The notes beneath the pieces were generated by a model. The model was not told where the DNA came from and did no database searches. It saw nothing but the letters and a program-made list of their open reading frames with translations. A DNA stretch of 64,000 bases, taken from contig CAJSYZ010000008.1 in NCBI GenBank assembly GCA_910574455.1, forward strand, positions 2,172,707 to 2,236,706, written 5' to 3'. Shown piece after piece: positions 12,901 through 23,819 of this stretch. The position numbers were made by a program, and so were the translations under genes. This stretch comes from Trichaptum fuscoviolaceum (Eukaryota > Basidiomycota > Agaricomycetes > Hymenochaetales > Trichaptaceae). Position 1 is the first letter of the stretch. Each line of letters opens with the position of its first letter.

Positions 12901-13042
12901 AGTGCGTGAGCAAACACGGAAGCCTCCTAGTTCCAAGGAAGGATTTGTGAATCCTTCCAATCCTCATTACAAAGAGCCATTTGAGTTTCGGATTACCGGC
13001 GAAGGCGTATCTCGACTCAAATCTTTGACGCCCTTGTCCTAG
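9970..13042 (+). CDS. Unrecognised coiled-coil protein, 925 aa, six exons
   Basis: Exons 9970-10069, 10130-10271, 10331-10495, 10557-10658, 10718-11399 and 11456-13042 join in frame to 926 codons including the stop. What look like two ORFs (10.7-11.4 kb and 11.5-13.0 kb) are one gene joined by a 56-nt intron. Residues 1-80 are a helical N-terminus. Residues 81-170 are a Ser/Gly/Asp-rich linker whose DNA is palindromic-module sequence. About 190-390 are charged coiled coil (LQEKVDSLSNEIQHIKD) with a 10-residue tandem duplication (TLDAERKADQ) at 11260-11310. The long last exon is a helical, mixed-charge domain with another Lys/Glu-rich segment at about 480-530. No catalytic motif or known family recognised. 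Divergent from the 569-aa gene, so a functional pair is possible but unproven. Confidence 0.7.
11260..11312 (+). repeat. In-frame 30-bp tandem duplication in the coiled coil
   Basis: The unit starting ACATTGGATGCTGAACGG occurs twice back to back. It adds ten residues and keeps frame, so it looks like a recent slippage event. Confidence 0.9.
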
Positions 13043-14040
13043 TATACTACTACCCGTAGTATATGGTCACGGTATAAACTTCGTCGAGTCTATCTGTCTT
13101 CCTGATAAACAATGATGTTTCGACTTTGTCTTTCCGATAATAGTAAACAATGATGTGTCGTCTTTTTCTTGAATAAAACGCCTATGTCTTGCTTGATTGT
13201 GTGATGATATGACCTTCAACTTGAAGATATTTTGTAAATACTGATCACCACATCTCATACGATGCAGCGCATCCCCAGGCTGCCAGGAGTATCTACTAGC
13301 CTACTAGTACTCGTACTAGTAGTACCCGAAGGCTTGTTTGTGTTGTGCTTCTACTTTAACATTCAAGTTTCGGGGACATACACCGTGTTAAAGTTCCTCT
13401 GGCTCAAGTTGCCTTCAACATCACTACTTCATCCCTTCAATGTTCCGGGGAGCAAGATGAAGAGGACATGGACGGCAAATTCTTCTGCCAGTGATGTCTG
13501 AGTCGGAGTCACTCAGGCTCACTGCCACTCAGGCTGCCAGTGCCAGTGGCACGCCGGTCACTGGCACGGTGACTTCAAGTTCAACTTGAAGTTGTGGCAC
13601 TCACTACTAAGGCTGGCAGGCTGGCACTCAGTTGTCGACTTCAACTTCAAGTTGTTGCTACCACAGGCATAGTACTTGGTGGACATTGAAGATGCTCAAC
13701 ACTGGCCGTAGTCACCATGCCATACAACCAGGCTCGTTAACAGAGAACTTCCTCAGGTTGTCTTACGTCCTGGTGTATTTTCTGTTTAACACTACGTTCT
13801 GCTCTCCAGGATTACATCTTGGCCCGCACCCTCCACTATTGATCGCATCCTACGCAATTATCGGAAAAAGGAACAGCCGCTGCCGTAGGATGTACAGTTG
13901 AGTTGACACGGGATCATCTTACACACTGGCACTGGCAGCCTAGGGCAGGAACCACCTTACAGACACACTTTAACCAATCATCCAAGATGAGTAAGCTCTA
14001 TAATATCGTTGATGGCCTCAAGTGACTTTTCAGTAGCGAA
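13043..14040. repeat. Intergenic with palindromic-module mosaic, block 4
   Basis: Modules at 13290-13330 and especially 13495-13680, where CACTGGCA, CTCAGGCTG and AACTTGAAGTT types alternate without spacers. The rest (13070-13260, 13690-14040) shows no convincing gene. This is the right edge of the module-rich province. Confidence 0.65.
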
Positions 14041-14389
14041 CTGACGTAGTCATGGCCTCCTCCTCAACTACCACTGTATCCCAACGCCCAAGTCACCGCA
14101 GATTCTCTTCTTCACTTTTCTACCAATTTTCAACATCGAATTCCTCCTGCACGTCCCGATTCTCTCCCAACACCATGCGGGACCTTGTACAACTCTGATA
14201 GACCTCTTTCTTCCGCCGCGCATCTGCCGACTCGCGCTTTGCCTGTCTCGGCACGCTCAAATTGTTCTATCGGTTTCAACGCCTCGCGCAGCTCGCGTAA
14301 AACGTCTGCGCCTTACTTTGTTAGCTCCCTGTGGGTCGACGCGTTTCTACTCGTGCGCCGCTCTAGGCTCGTATGGAAACCAAGGGGGT

Positions 14390-15245
14390 AGGAGTTCGAC
14401 CGCTTTTGCAGAGGAACGAAACCACTGCCGTCTACGCAATTTACTGCGCCCACAGCAGGCGCCCCAATTCTTGACCCAGGATTCTCTCGCAGATTTATGC
14501 CGACGCGTATCCCCCCACCGACTAAAGCAATGGCGAGCACACATGCGCACGCGTCCACCTCCACAGTTGACAACACAAACTTCTTCAGCGATTTGTGATG
14601 GTAGAGTGGTTACATCCGTAACCATATATCATGAGTGAACCTTCTCCGAGGGACAGGGCTATGCCAGAGAGCTCATCGTCAGTGGTGGCTGATGACCAGC
14701 TCAGAGAGCAGGACATTAAAACTGGTTGCTGCACTTGCATCCGAGGTCCGCTCCTCTCAGGTTTTGAATTGCGAGACGCATCACCGACGTTTCGGATGTG
14801 CAAAGAGGCAAGTTACTGAACCGGCCCTCACAGGCACGAGGAGAGGATGTATGCGTGCAGTAATCAGTGAGCGAAAGCTACTACTGTACTTCTCGAGTAA
14901 GTTGTTCTTTTAATTTTTGAATCATAATACTCACGGGCTTCTTCAGCTTTGGAGCATCGGCACGGGGAATGTCTATACGTTCTCCGAGAACATCTGCATA
15001 AGATTTACGCCGAAAATTATATTGTCTTCTTTTCTTGGGGTGGGGGTAGGGGGATTGGACACATCCGTTCGCGTATGGAATCTGCAAATGGGTATGATTT
15101 TCTTCACATTCCTGTATCCCCGACTCATCAGTGACAACTTTCCAGTATGACTCCGACTTTCTTGTCACCGGAAGGAACGATGGCCGCGTCAGCTTCTTCT
15201 CGTTCCATCGTTCCTCTTTTCCTCGACCATCTCAAGCTCAACAAT
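14390..15245 (+). pseudogene. WD40-repeat protein remnant, resembling the F-box/WD40 (Cdc4-like) group
   Basis: Broken WD40-like pieces appear in order in shifting frames: DIKTGCCTCIRG near 14710, a blade piece with HGECLYVLREHLHKIYAEN at 14960-15020, GGLDTSVRVWNLQ at 15050-15090 and FLVTGRNDGRVSFFS at 15155-15200. Spacing of about 40-50 residues and the V-W-D-like ends of blades fit WD40 propellers. The phrasing recalls fungal SCF F-box/WD40 substrate receptors. An upstream open stretch (about 14390-14600, Pro/Thr-rich) may be the N-terminal exon. Several frame changes and stops make this a decayed fragment. Family assignment beyond WD40 is tentative. Confidence 0.5.
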
Positions 15246-16207
15246 AAGCGGCCACAGGACTCGCGCTGAGCAGTCAGTCGGGACGAGTCTCTATCCCTAC
15301 CGTCTACTCTCACTTCAGGGATCCCTGCTCAATCGACATCTAATCCTAAGTTCGCCTGGCCTGAGCGGCGTAAAGAGCCCAAAAACATGGGAAGGATGCT
15401 GGAGAGGGAAGGTTGCGAAGTTGCGCGGTCGGATTCGTATATACGGGGCTATGTATCACCGGGCAGTTTGATGCATCCCAATATTCCGCTTGCATGCACA
15501 AAGGTCGACAAAGCGACTCACAACTCAATTTGCAAATGCCGCAAAGGGAAAAATATAACTGCATTTTCGACATCATCCAAGTTGTTGTCAACTTGTCGTG
15601 TTCCCATTCCTTGCCAAACACCTCTGCCCCGCCACCATTGCCGCCTAAACGGAGAACACTCGGTTTCAATGTGCAGTATGAGTCCATCATCGGCCGACAG
15701 CGCAATTCCCTCAGCTCCGAGGACGAGAAACGCGCCTTCATGCAAATTACTCCTTCCGAAGCGGGTTGGGATGCATTCAAGTTGGCCCATTTCCCATTTT
15801 GGCACGGTTCTAGTTCAAGTTTCGGGTTGTGTACAGGGATGACTGTTGTATGGTGAGTTACTCATGGCTTTCTTCGAAATCCTTCTAGAGCTGATGGAGC
15901 AGCTTCTTGTGCAGTGGGTTGTATCCTCCCGACTTCTTCGGAGTTAACATGACTCATTTTCTTGTTCGTTTGTGCTTAAAATGAAAAGAAGCCTTATAAT
16001 CAAGTCATCCGGAAGAAATCATTTGTCATCTCCTACTATCAGTTCAACTTGCGGTTTATCCGAGTCATAGTACAAAGCACTAATAGCTCCCTCTCTCTTT
16101 CTAGAAGAATGGGAAATCAGAAAACTGACTTCAACTACTTTGTATAAGTGTGAAGTGGGAGCGGGTATTGTCCCCAAGATCATCATCAAGCCATTCCACC
16201 GTGAATC
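15246..16207. other. Intergenic or weak coding remnant
   Basis: A 148-codon frame at 15413-15856 includes GFNVQYESIIGRQRN and a hydrophilic segment, but I recognise no family and see no clean splice partners. It may be part of the decayed locus to its left. 15860-16207 holds only the presumed promoter of the exonuclease gene. Confidence 0.3.
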
Positions 16208-17249
16208 ATGTTCTCAAATCTTCGTACTATCCTTCTCATCCTCCTCTCCCTTGATTACGCACGCCTGCACCTCCGCACCGTCCTCCGCTTTCAGCTCGTT
16301 CAACGGTGGACAGCAAGGGCTCAAACGAAGGTACTTGTTTCATTCATATCAAGATCTGTACACTGACTTGTTGCTAGATACACAAGAAACTGCAAACGTT
16401 TCTTGATCTTCTCGGGGTACCACCAACACCTCTCTCCGAATTACATCAATATAGGCTCCATAATATAGTTCCGATACAGTGTCGCACGGGCTTGGATGTG
16501 GACAATGCAGTGACTGCAATATATGCATCATTGCCACAGGTACCAGCTAGTAGATTTGTCTCGATCGACATCGAGTGGGCAAGTGGCGGAGAAGGGCCCA
16601 ATCATCGCGTGGACCTCATCCAACTCGCAGTTCAACACCACATTTATCTAGTCAGGACGCATACTCTTACTGACCTTCCCCCTACGTTGGCGCAACTCCT
16701 TGGGGATGGTACAGTCATGAAAATTTCCGCAGGAATCAACGGTATGAATAACTTATCTTTTCTCCTGCGAGGTGGCCTAACAGAAGAAATGGCAGGTGAC
16801 GCAGTGCGTATAAAGCGCAAGTTTCGCACCTCTGTGCGCTCCTGTGTCGATCTGACAGATTGGGCACGCGTTGTCTACCCGGAAGTCTGGCCCAAAAACC
16901 CGACCTGGTCCCAACTGCTCTTAAACCCTCGTCTCTGGTTCCAGCATCCGACTCCGACTGTCAAGCTCGAAAAAATAGTGGGAGAAGTATTGAGGCTGAA
17001 CGTCAAGAAGAGTAGTGAGGTCACAATGAGTGACTGGGCAGCTGACGAGCTATCAGCGGCACAAAAAGAGTGTAAGTTATCATTCTGTTGTTCAAGATCA
17101 ACCATCTTCAAGTTCTCACTTGCATGATCTGCTGTACTGGAATACTAGATGCAGCTATTGACGTTCACAGCACGTTTGCTGTAGCTTTGGCCCTGAGCCA
17201 AAGCCACTCACCCTTACCGGATAAGTACATCAAGAACTTCGAGGCTTGA
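16208..17249 (+). CDS. DEDDy-type 3'-5' exonuclease domain protein
   Basis: Exons 16208-16330, 16378-17071 and 17149-17249 give 305 aa. The N-terminus MFSNLRTILLILLSL could be a signal anchor. The exonuclease motif Exo I (DxE) is in FVSIDIEWA near residue 120. Exo III (Y-x3-D) is YAAIDVHSTFAVA near residue 275, and is split by the second intron. RNase D/WRN-type folds need four acidic residues. At the Exo II position, where a G-h-x-x-D-x-x-x-L pattern is usual, this protein has GINGMNNLSFLL with Asn and no Asp. The chain may therefore be catalytically weak or dead. Known relatives degrade RNA or DNA from the 3' end; this member's substrate is not evident. It is isolated among pseudogenes, in plus orientation. 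Confidence 0.8.
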
Positions 17250-17509
17250 TCTAGTAGGCTGAGGCCCACCAGTAGCAGGTTTGACCAAATGTGCTTGAGT
17301 TATCGAGTAAATTGTTGTGCGCATGCTCTTGTCTTTCAAAGTTGCCAGGAGATTCATGATTAAAATTTATTATTGAATTGCCTTTTTTTCCCGAATGATC
17401 ACCGTAGTCTGAGGTATCAAAGTGGTTTGGAAGATGTCGCCAATGGTGTCTGTCTGCTGTTCGGATTGCTTGCCATGATGATGCTTCCAGTGGAGCTTTA
17501 AATCTAAAA

Positions 17510-17590
17510 TTGGAACTTGAAGAGTTCAAGTTCAAGTTGCCACCGTGACTCGGACTGCACTTGCACTTGAACTTGAACTTGAACTTTTTA
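17510..17590. repeat. (CTTGAA)n-type hexamer tract
   Basis: Alternating CTTGAA and TTCAAG hexamers, with one GACTCGG-type module inside. It is one of the palindromic-module family found away from the left-hand province. Confidence 0.8.
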
Positions 17591-18066
17591 CCACTGCGTC
17601 CCCTCAACGACACAGTGTACGTTCTCCAGTCTTGTTATGAGCACTTCTCCGCCATCCCCCACCCATTCCATAAGACCACTTATTGGCCTGAACAAGTTAT
17701 GTTTTATCCTACCCTCAAGCTTGTATTGAACTCGCCTAGACTTCAACATTTCCGAATGAACCAAAAAACGATAGTGTACGTCTGAGAACGTGCTTCTTGC
17801 TTGATCTTATCACTCACATTTGTCTTTAGTACCTGGAGAGGAGAAGGTGGGCGGCCTTGTTATAGTGAGAGGAGCTCCGACGTGCACGCTGAAGCGAGCA
17901 TCTTCTACCTTTCGAACGACACCCGCTGAGGATAGGCCGATACATGTTGCATCACCAACTGTTGTGATCTTCATCAAAAATTAGTAACAATCCTTCGTCT
18001 TCAACTAGAGTCGACACCGCCTTATAGGAAAGGAAGGGCAAGGGCCGTCCGCTGACGATTGAAGAG

Positions 18067-18414
18067 GTGGCAGAGGACGCTATTGATGAGGGGGCAGATG
18101 AACTACACGACCGATCCCGCGCCAGCCTTGCGCATGTGTCCTTGGATGCCCCTCGCTTCACATATCAGTTTCCTGCGCCGAAACCGCCATTGCAACGTAG
18201 TAAATCTCGCGTCCGTCAATTGCAGGCTGACGGCCCCGGCCCCGGCCTCGGAACACCACCTCATACCGTCTTGCGAGACACCTTCATACCTCTAGTTGAA
18301 TGTGATACACCTCCGATAGTGAAAAACGCGATGACGCGAGGCGAACATCTTTCCATGAAACAGCTGCCAGCATCTCCCGGCCAATCTCTAGCAAGTCGCC
18401 GGAAGGTAGCGTGA
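18067..18414 (+). pseudogene. Unrecognised coding-like fragment
   Basis: A 115-codon open stretch starts MAEDAIDEGADELHD and continues with a Pro/Arg-rich segment. Protein-like composition continues upstream of the apparent start (GRPLTIEEV), hinting at a lost 5' exon. It precedes the decayed kinase but shows no kinase-like sequence. I do not recognise it. 17590-18066 otherwise shows nothing supportable. Confidence 0.25.
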
Positions 18415-18774
18415 ACCTAGGCGCTACATCTAGTTCACAAGCATCGGACTACGGTGGCGAACATCTATGAGGGCATGCGAGGGAAGAGAATAAGCGCAAC
18501 CTTTGAAGCCTCTGGAACTATAAGTACGGACTTCTCTTCTTGCTATTATATTACTAGGCTTATACTGGTTTATTCATCAGCGAAACCACATGCGTCTATT
18601 TCGGATACTTTGCTCTTCAAACATATCATATCAACACAGATCTAACCGAAGCTAAATGTGTTAGACAATTATTGATCTGGACAACTTCGCGGGGCGATGG
18701 AGCTCGAGACTGTGACTACTAGTACAGCAAATGGGCGGTCAACCTATGCTGCGCTTTTGTCTTGGAGAGAATTG

Positions 18775-20070
18775 TCTCACTTTTCTTTGACGCAGGTGAA
18801 CTTTCAAGTGCGTACCATTGTTGTCGCGACTACGACCGTCGCTCGTGGCGACTTGACGCAGGAGATCGTGGGCGTGTCTGTTCAGGGTGATATTCTGGAC
18901 TTGGCCATCAATGGCATGGTTGACCAGTTGGCTCTCTTCACTGCGGGGGTGACCAAAGTCGCGCGGGAAGTCAGAACGAAAAAACTCGGTGTTCAAGCTG
19001 AAATCGAGAATGTTCATGTCACAGCAAAAAATCACGTATGTTTATTTCACTAGCATTCCGCTGAATTGTGTAGTGTGGTTTTTACTGAACGCACTCCGAA
19101 TAGAATGGCTGTTGACACCATGGCCGGAAACTTGACGACCGAAGTGCGTGGTTTCGCGCAGATCAGTACTGCAGCTACTAGTATAAACGGCGACTTCACG
19201 TGTTTCATCACCGTCAAAGGCTCAGGCGAGATGGAATCCTTTGAGACTCATCAAATCAATTAAATTGTGCACTACTTGCGCGAGTCGATTTAGAAGAACG
19301 CCGCCGCTCGTGAAGCTGCCGAACTTGCCAGTCGCTCCAAGTTGGAGTTCTTGGCGAACACGTCTCATGAGATTCGACCCCTATGAACGGTATCATTGGC
19401 ATGAAAGAGTTTACGCTGGATAGCAATTTGAATAAGAGTCAGCGCGAGAGGTCTTCTGCTGGTGCATAGTTTGGCTCGGAGTCTGCTATTGATTAATGTC
19501 GATATTTTGGATATCTCGAAGAGTAAGCTAATCCGCCGCCGATGCTTCCGAATTCAGTTGCTAATATTTCGATTAATTACTACGTTCGAAGCAGGCAGGA
19601 TGACGATAGAGCAAGTTTGGTATTCACTGAGACACACGGTTTTCGGTAACCTCAAGACTCTCGTTGTACGACCATCGCAAAACAACCTCGACCTCACATA
19701 TGATGTTTACCCAGACATTCCTGATCAGCTCATCGGTGACTCGCTGCATCTGCGCCAGGTCATTACGAACATTGTCGGCAACGCTATCAAGTTCACCTCG
19801 AGCAAGGTCGTGTGGAACGGACATGCTGCGCTGTCGTGCCGTCTGGTTGGCATCAAGGACTCGATGGTGAAGGTAGAGTTCTGTCTCACGGATACGGTAT
19901 CGGTATTACGAAAGGTACAGTGAACTTGATCTGTGGTACGTTCGTGCGAGGGGATGGATCAACCACTCGAGTGAGCTCTTCTCGAATAGTCATTTGTTCC
20001 GGCCTGTAGTGGTCTTACTTTCTTAAATCTAGGACTACGGTGGTGCTGTCCTTGGTCAATCAGTATCGAA
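18775..20070 (+). pseudogene. Decayed group III (Nik1/Os-1-like) hybrid histidine kinase fragment
   Basis: HAMP-repeat sequence comes first (VRTIVVATTTVARGDLTQ, then [17 protein letters not shown]). The HisKA region (AAELASRSKLEFLAN, SHEIRP) follows, then HATPase pieces (DLTYDVYPDIPDQLIGDSL, NIVGNAIKFT, a G-box-like YGGAVLG near 20035). In functional relatives the order is HAMP repeats, phospho-acceptor His, ATPase, receiver, acting in osmotic and fungicide signalling. Here a single-base loss just after the H-box at about 19370 shifts frame, and more shifts and gaps follow. The receiver domain is absent. Intron-like segments remain (about 19040-19100, 19972-20032), so the copy arose from DNA, not a transcript. 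The long HAMP array is reduced to about two units. Confidence 0.8.
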
Positions 20071-20149
20071 GTGAGTTGTGTCGCTGATGAATAAGACGAT
20101 GTGAGTTGAGAGCGAGCTGGGCAAGGGAAGTTCACGACCACCTCCTAAA

Positions 20150-20975
20150 TCAGCCAGTTGTCCACCGAGAACGTACTTTCGATGATCCAGGCATTCGCGA
20201 AGCAGAAAATCCGGCTTGCCAATACGCTGGACGACCGAACAGGTGTAGTGATGCGTATCACAAAGCTTATTCTGAAGCCTTACGACGTGAGCGAAGTTGC
20301 AGATAATGAGTGTTGCCTACATATCGATGGGATACTTGTTGATTCGCTGACGGCCGTAAGTCATCTTGTTAAAGTGCATTCGAGCTACAGTATAAAGCCT
20401 TACTCAAACACTTTTCGGATGATCCAGAAGGAACAAACCAGGAGTATGAACACTTGCGATATATACCGATCGTTCTGGCGTCAGACCAAAACTCCCTATT
20501 GAACAAACAACTTCCAGACCGAGATCTACCCCCACTTCCCACCGGAGGCAATCTGCTTCTCAAGGATGTAGAAGCAGAGCTAGATCGATAGGTTGCGGTG
20601 ACGAGAATTGACACGAGCGGCTACGGCGGACCATTCAAGGTGGAGGGTAATTCAAGAACATGGACCTTGAGGGAAAATGATCAGAACGTGCGCAATCGGA
20701 CAAGAGAGAAATTGCTTTCGGAACAGATTGAAAATAGTATGTCCGAGTCCTCCGAAAACCCGTAGTAAGAACTCTGGAATTTATGTTTGACAATTGTTTC
20801 AGGCGTCAGGAAGAATATGCCACTTGGGCGGAAGTCGGACAATTCTCGAAGCGCACAAGGCAAATGTGCTTGAGTCGCTCAGCCAACAACGAAAAGCATG
20901 AACATCCTTATCAGCGAAGGCGAGAGGAAAGCAGCGCGCAGCCTACAATACTGGCGTACTGAATTACTGGTGTAC
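20150..20975 (+). pseudogene. Unrecognised multi-exon gene with an in-frame stop
   Basis: A coding-like frame reads LSTENVLSMIQAFAKQKIR and continues through a 35-nt intron-like gap at 20357-20391 into HFSDDPEGTNQEYEHLRYIP. It runs on through DLPPLPTGGNLLLKDVEAEL to a TAG at about 20590. After that stop the same frame stays open (RIDTSGYGGPFKVEG) and splices across about 20764-20803 into a basic tail. One nonsense codon in an otherwise open frame suggests recent inactivation or a read error. No family recognised. Confidence 0.4.
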
Positions 20976-20999
20976 TGATTTGTACTTACTATGACATTT

Positions 21000-23819
21000 G
21001 AATTGTACATGCTTGTACTTAGTCTTTACTTATGCTTGACTGACCTCCTGATGTACTGACGTACTGAGTGTGTCCTGAAAATTGGCTTATTTCAGTGTGT
21101 TCAGGCCATCAGTTGATTTCAGACAGGCATAGCAACATATCAGTAGATTTCAGACAGGCATAGCAACCCTTCAGTCCATTTAAGGCAGCGTCAGGACGCG
21201 TCAGTCGCCTTAAGCAAAAAGTAGTTTCCCTGATGTACTACCCGTGGGAACTTACTCCAAAAATGAGATCATGATAATGCCGAGTCACGGTACTACCTCT
21301 TTGAGAGTGAATTTTTTTTAGGAGAAACATCATAGCATAGGGGCCGCTCTCAGACTCGGAAGAGAAGACAGACAATCCAGGCCTCAATCATTGGGCACGT
21401 GAGTACAAACTTTTTGCTTTAGACGAGCGTAACATTAAAGCCGCCATAACCCTCACTACCTACGGTGTTCGGGAATGTCTTTCTTTCAAAATTTGTGCCT
21501 CAGTTAACTTATCACCAGTGATAGTGAAAGAGAATTAGACGATGCTAACGAATGGAGATAGGTTTATTATTCTTCCGTTTACATGTAAGTAATCTAGGAG
21601 CCTTTATGTAGGTGAACCCGAAGCAAATCTTTCTGACAAAGAGCGTTATGTATTCAACTTCGTGGCCAAAGAAGCACAATCCCTCACATTGCAGTAACTT
21701 GAGCTGAACTTCAAGCCTTGAGTTGCAAAATGGCGCCGCAGTGCAGAAGCTCCCTGGCCTATTCGAGGATGTCAAGGCTTTGTACATATATTTATCAGAG
21801 GTCCGGTTGACTTGAGGACAAGTCTCTCCCGTAGCATCTTGAACACCATTGGATTCGACTCATCAAGAAAAGTGTTCCATAATCAAGTTCAACTTATGGA
21901 CAAACAAGACATACTTTAGCATTATGGGAACTGTACTAAAACTGAGATTAGTGACTTGTGTAACCTCAGTGAGATATCAACGTGCACACCAGCCCATCGA
22001 CTATTGGAGGTCGATCCTTATCCAAGCCCTCGCATTTGAGGAGTTACGGTGGAGGCAACCACTCAGAAGACAGATATCTCAGCCTTGACTGACACGCCTC
22101 GGGTGGCAGACAGCGGCATTTGTCTTCGTTCCACCGGCCTTGGATCCCCGGCTCGTCCAGAACAGAACAACCAGCCCAAAGTGTCTATTTGTTCGTCGCT
22201 AACTCAGACGGTATAAAGGAGTGCCATACTGGTCGTCGAAGCCACACCTCCTCTTCACCTCCCACCTCCACCACCGTCGACTTCCAGTCCACCGACTCAA
22301 CAACCACCTTCGCCGAAGACGCCCTACGGGTAGTAGTCCTGCCGATTCCCGACATCGGTGCGCTGGTGCTCTCCTGTAGGGCCTACATTATCTCTTGGGT
22401 ACTTCACGTCATGTCTGTACACTGTCATGGTAGCACTGGCAATGCCGCCCTCCGGAACGCATGACGGAAGACGGCCGTCGGTCCCCTGCAACGAACAGGG
22501 CAACACACCCGATCGACGGCCACCCCGTACTCCCAAACCGCGTCTGCATGCCCGGTTTCGTGGAAATGCAGAGTGCTGAACTTCCTGGAGGAAGCGGCCT
22601 CTACGGCGGGGAAACATGCGTAGAATTAGGTAGAGATAGTGTTCTGGACGGTGGTGGAGCGAGTCCTATCCTCGCTACCGGGAGTTTTTCGCGACGAGCA
22701 AGACCCAAACTGGTCTAAACTTAGGTGTCGGTTATCCCCCCAAAGCTAGCGCGTTTTTTCCTCCCCGTCCTGCCTTCGATGGCGAGAACTTTTTTTTTTC
22801 TTTTTTTTGCGGGGACAAAGAAACAAAACCCACCACCGCATGTTATTCGCGTGATCGTAAGTGTGAAAAGTTAAGATGGCCAGTGTATTGTTGAAGTCTG
22901 GATTGCAATGGCATGTAAGTGAAGTAGAAACCGTCCGTCGCACGGGTAGTAGTCGATATGCAGTAGCAATACTTGACAGATGCTGGCGTAGACTCAAAGT
23001 CGTCATCCGAATATCAATTCACGGAGGTTACTCATTCACGCACCTTAGGTATGATGCTCCCCGAAAAACGAAAAGCCTAGTGAAACTGCTGAACTCATTA
23101 TCACCGCACCAGATCTGCTCTTTCTCTTCGGGGTGGGACATCAACGGCCCCAAGTGACTATTCCAGTCAAGCCATTGTCCCAACCACCTACTTCAGCAGC
23201 CGGCAATATATTCCAGTATTGCAGCGCCGGATTTTCGTGGTCGAGGATGAAAGACATCTTGGAAATGGATGGTGCGATGCGGCGGCACATTCGATCTGCG
23301 CACAGTCGTACTCGCGCGAGTTCAAGCATTCCGAGTTTGCCAAGAAAGCCGTTCTTTATCTACTAAAAGTGATCATTGCTTTGATTTAGCCAAAGTTAAA
23401 ACAATAACGCGTGATCTTACGATTCAAATGCGTCCTTCACTCACCTCTCCCTAGAGTTAACCCTTGCATTTCTGATACAATATCATAACCCGTCCGATTT
23501 CGCCCGTTGGGTGAGCTGCAGATGCTCTGAATTTCCTTTAGCCTGCGTATGAACATGTTACCGAAAGTAACTCGGCCATCTTAACGTTCCGTTAGTTGAG
23601 CTGTTAGGCGAATTTGACATTGGCATTGCGCAGCGGATGTGGCACCGTGTTCTGCAGATTGACTTTCTGTTCAACTTGAAGTTGCGAGGGGCTCTTGAAG
23701 CCTGAGCCTAAGTCTCAATTATTTCACACGCTACACACAGCCTGAGGTTCAAGTTGCGGCGCGATCGATCATCAACGACTCATTGTTCTACTCAGTGCTC
23801 ACCACACACCTCAGCTTCC
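21000..23819. other. Gene-poor stretch
   Basis: No gene I can support. Two direct copies of a 28-bp unit (GATTTCAGACAGGCATAGCA core) lie at 21112-21170. There is a T-rich run at 22790-22810. Pro/Thr-rich open frames at 22120-22640 look like chance composition. A short AACTTGAAGTT module block sits at 23670-23755, just upstream of the next gene. Confidence 0.5.

Noticed and set aside
22120..22720. Pro/Thr-rich protein gene
   Set aside because: Several overlapping frames of similar length with no family, no consistent splice sites and stops in each.
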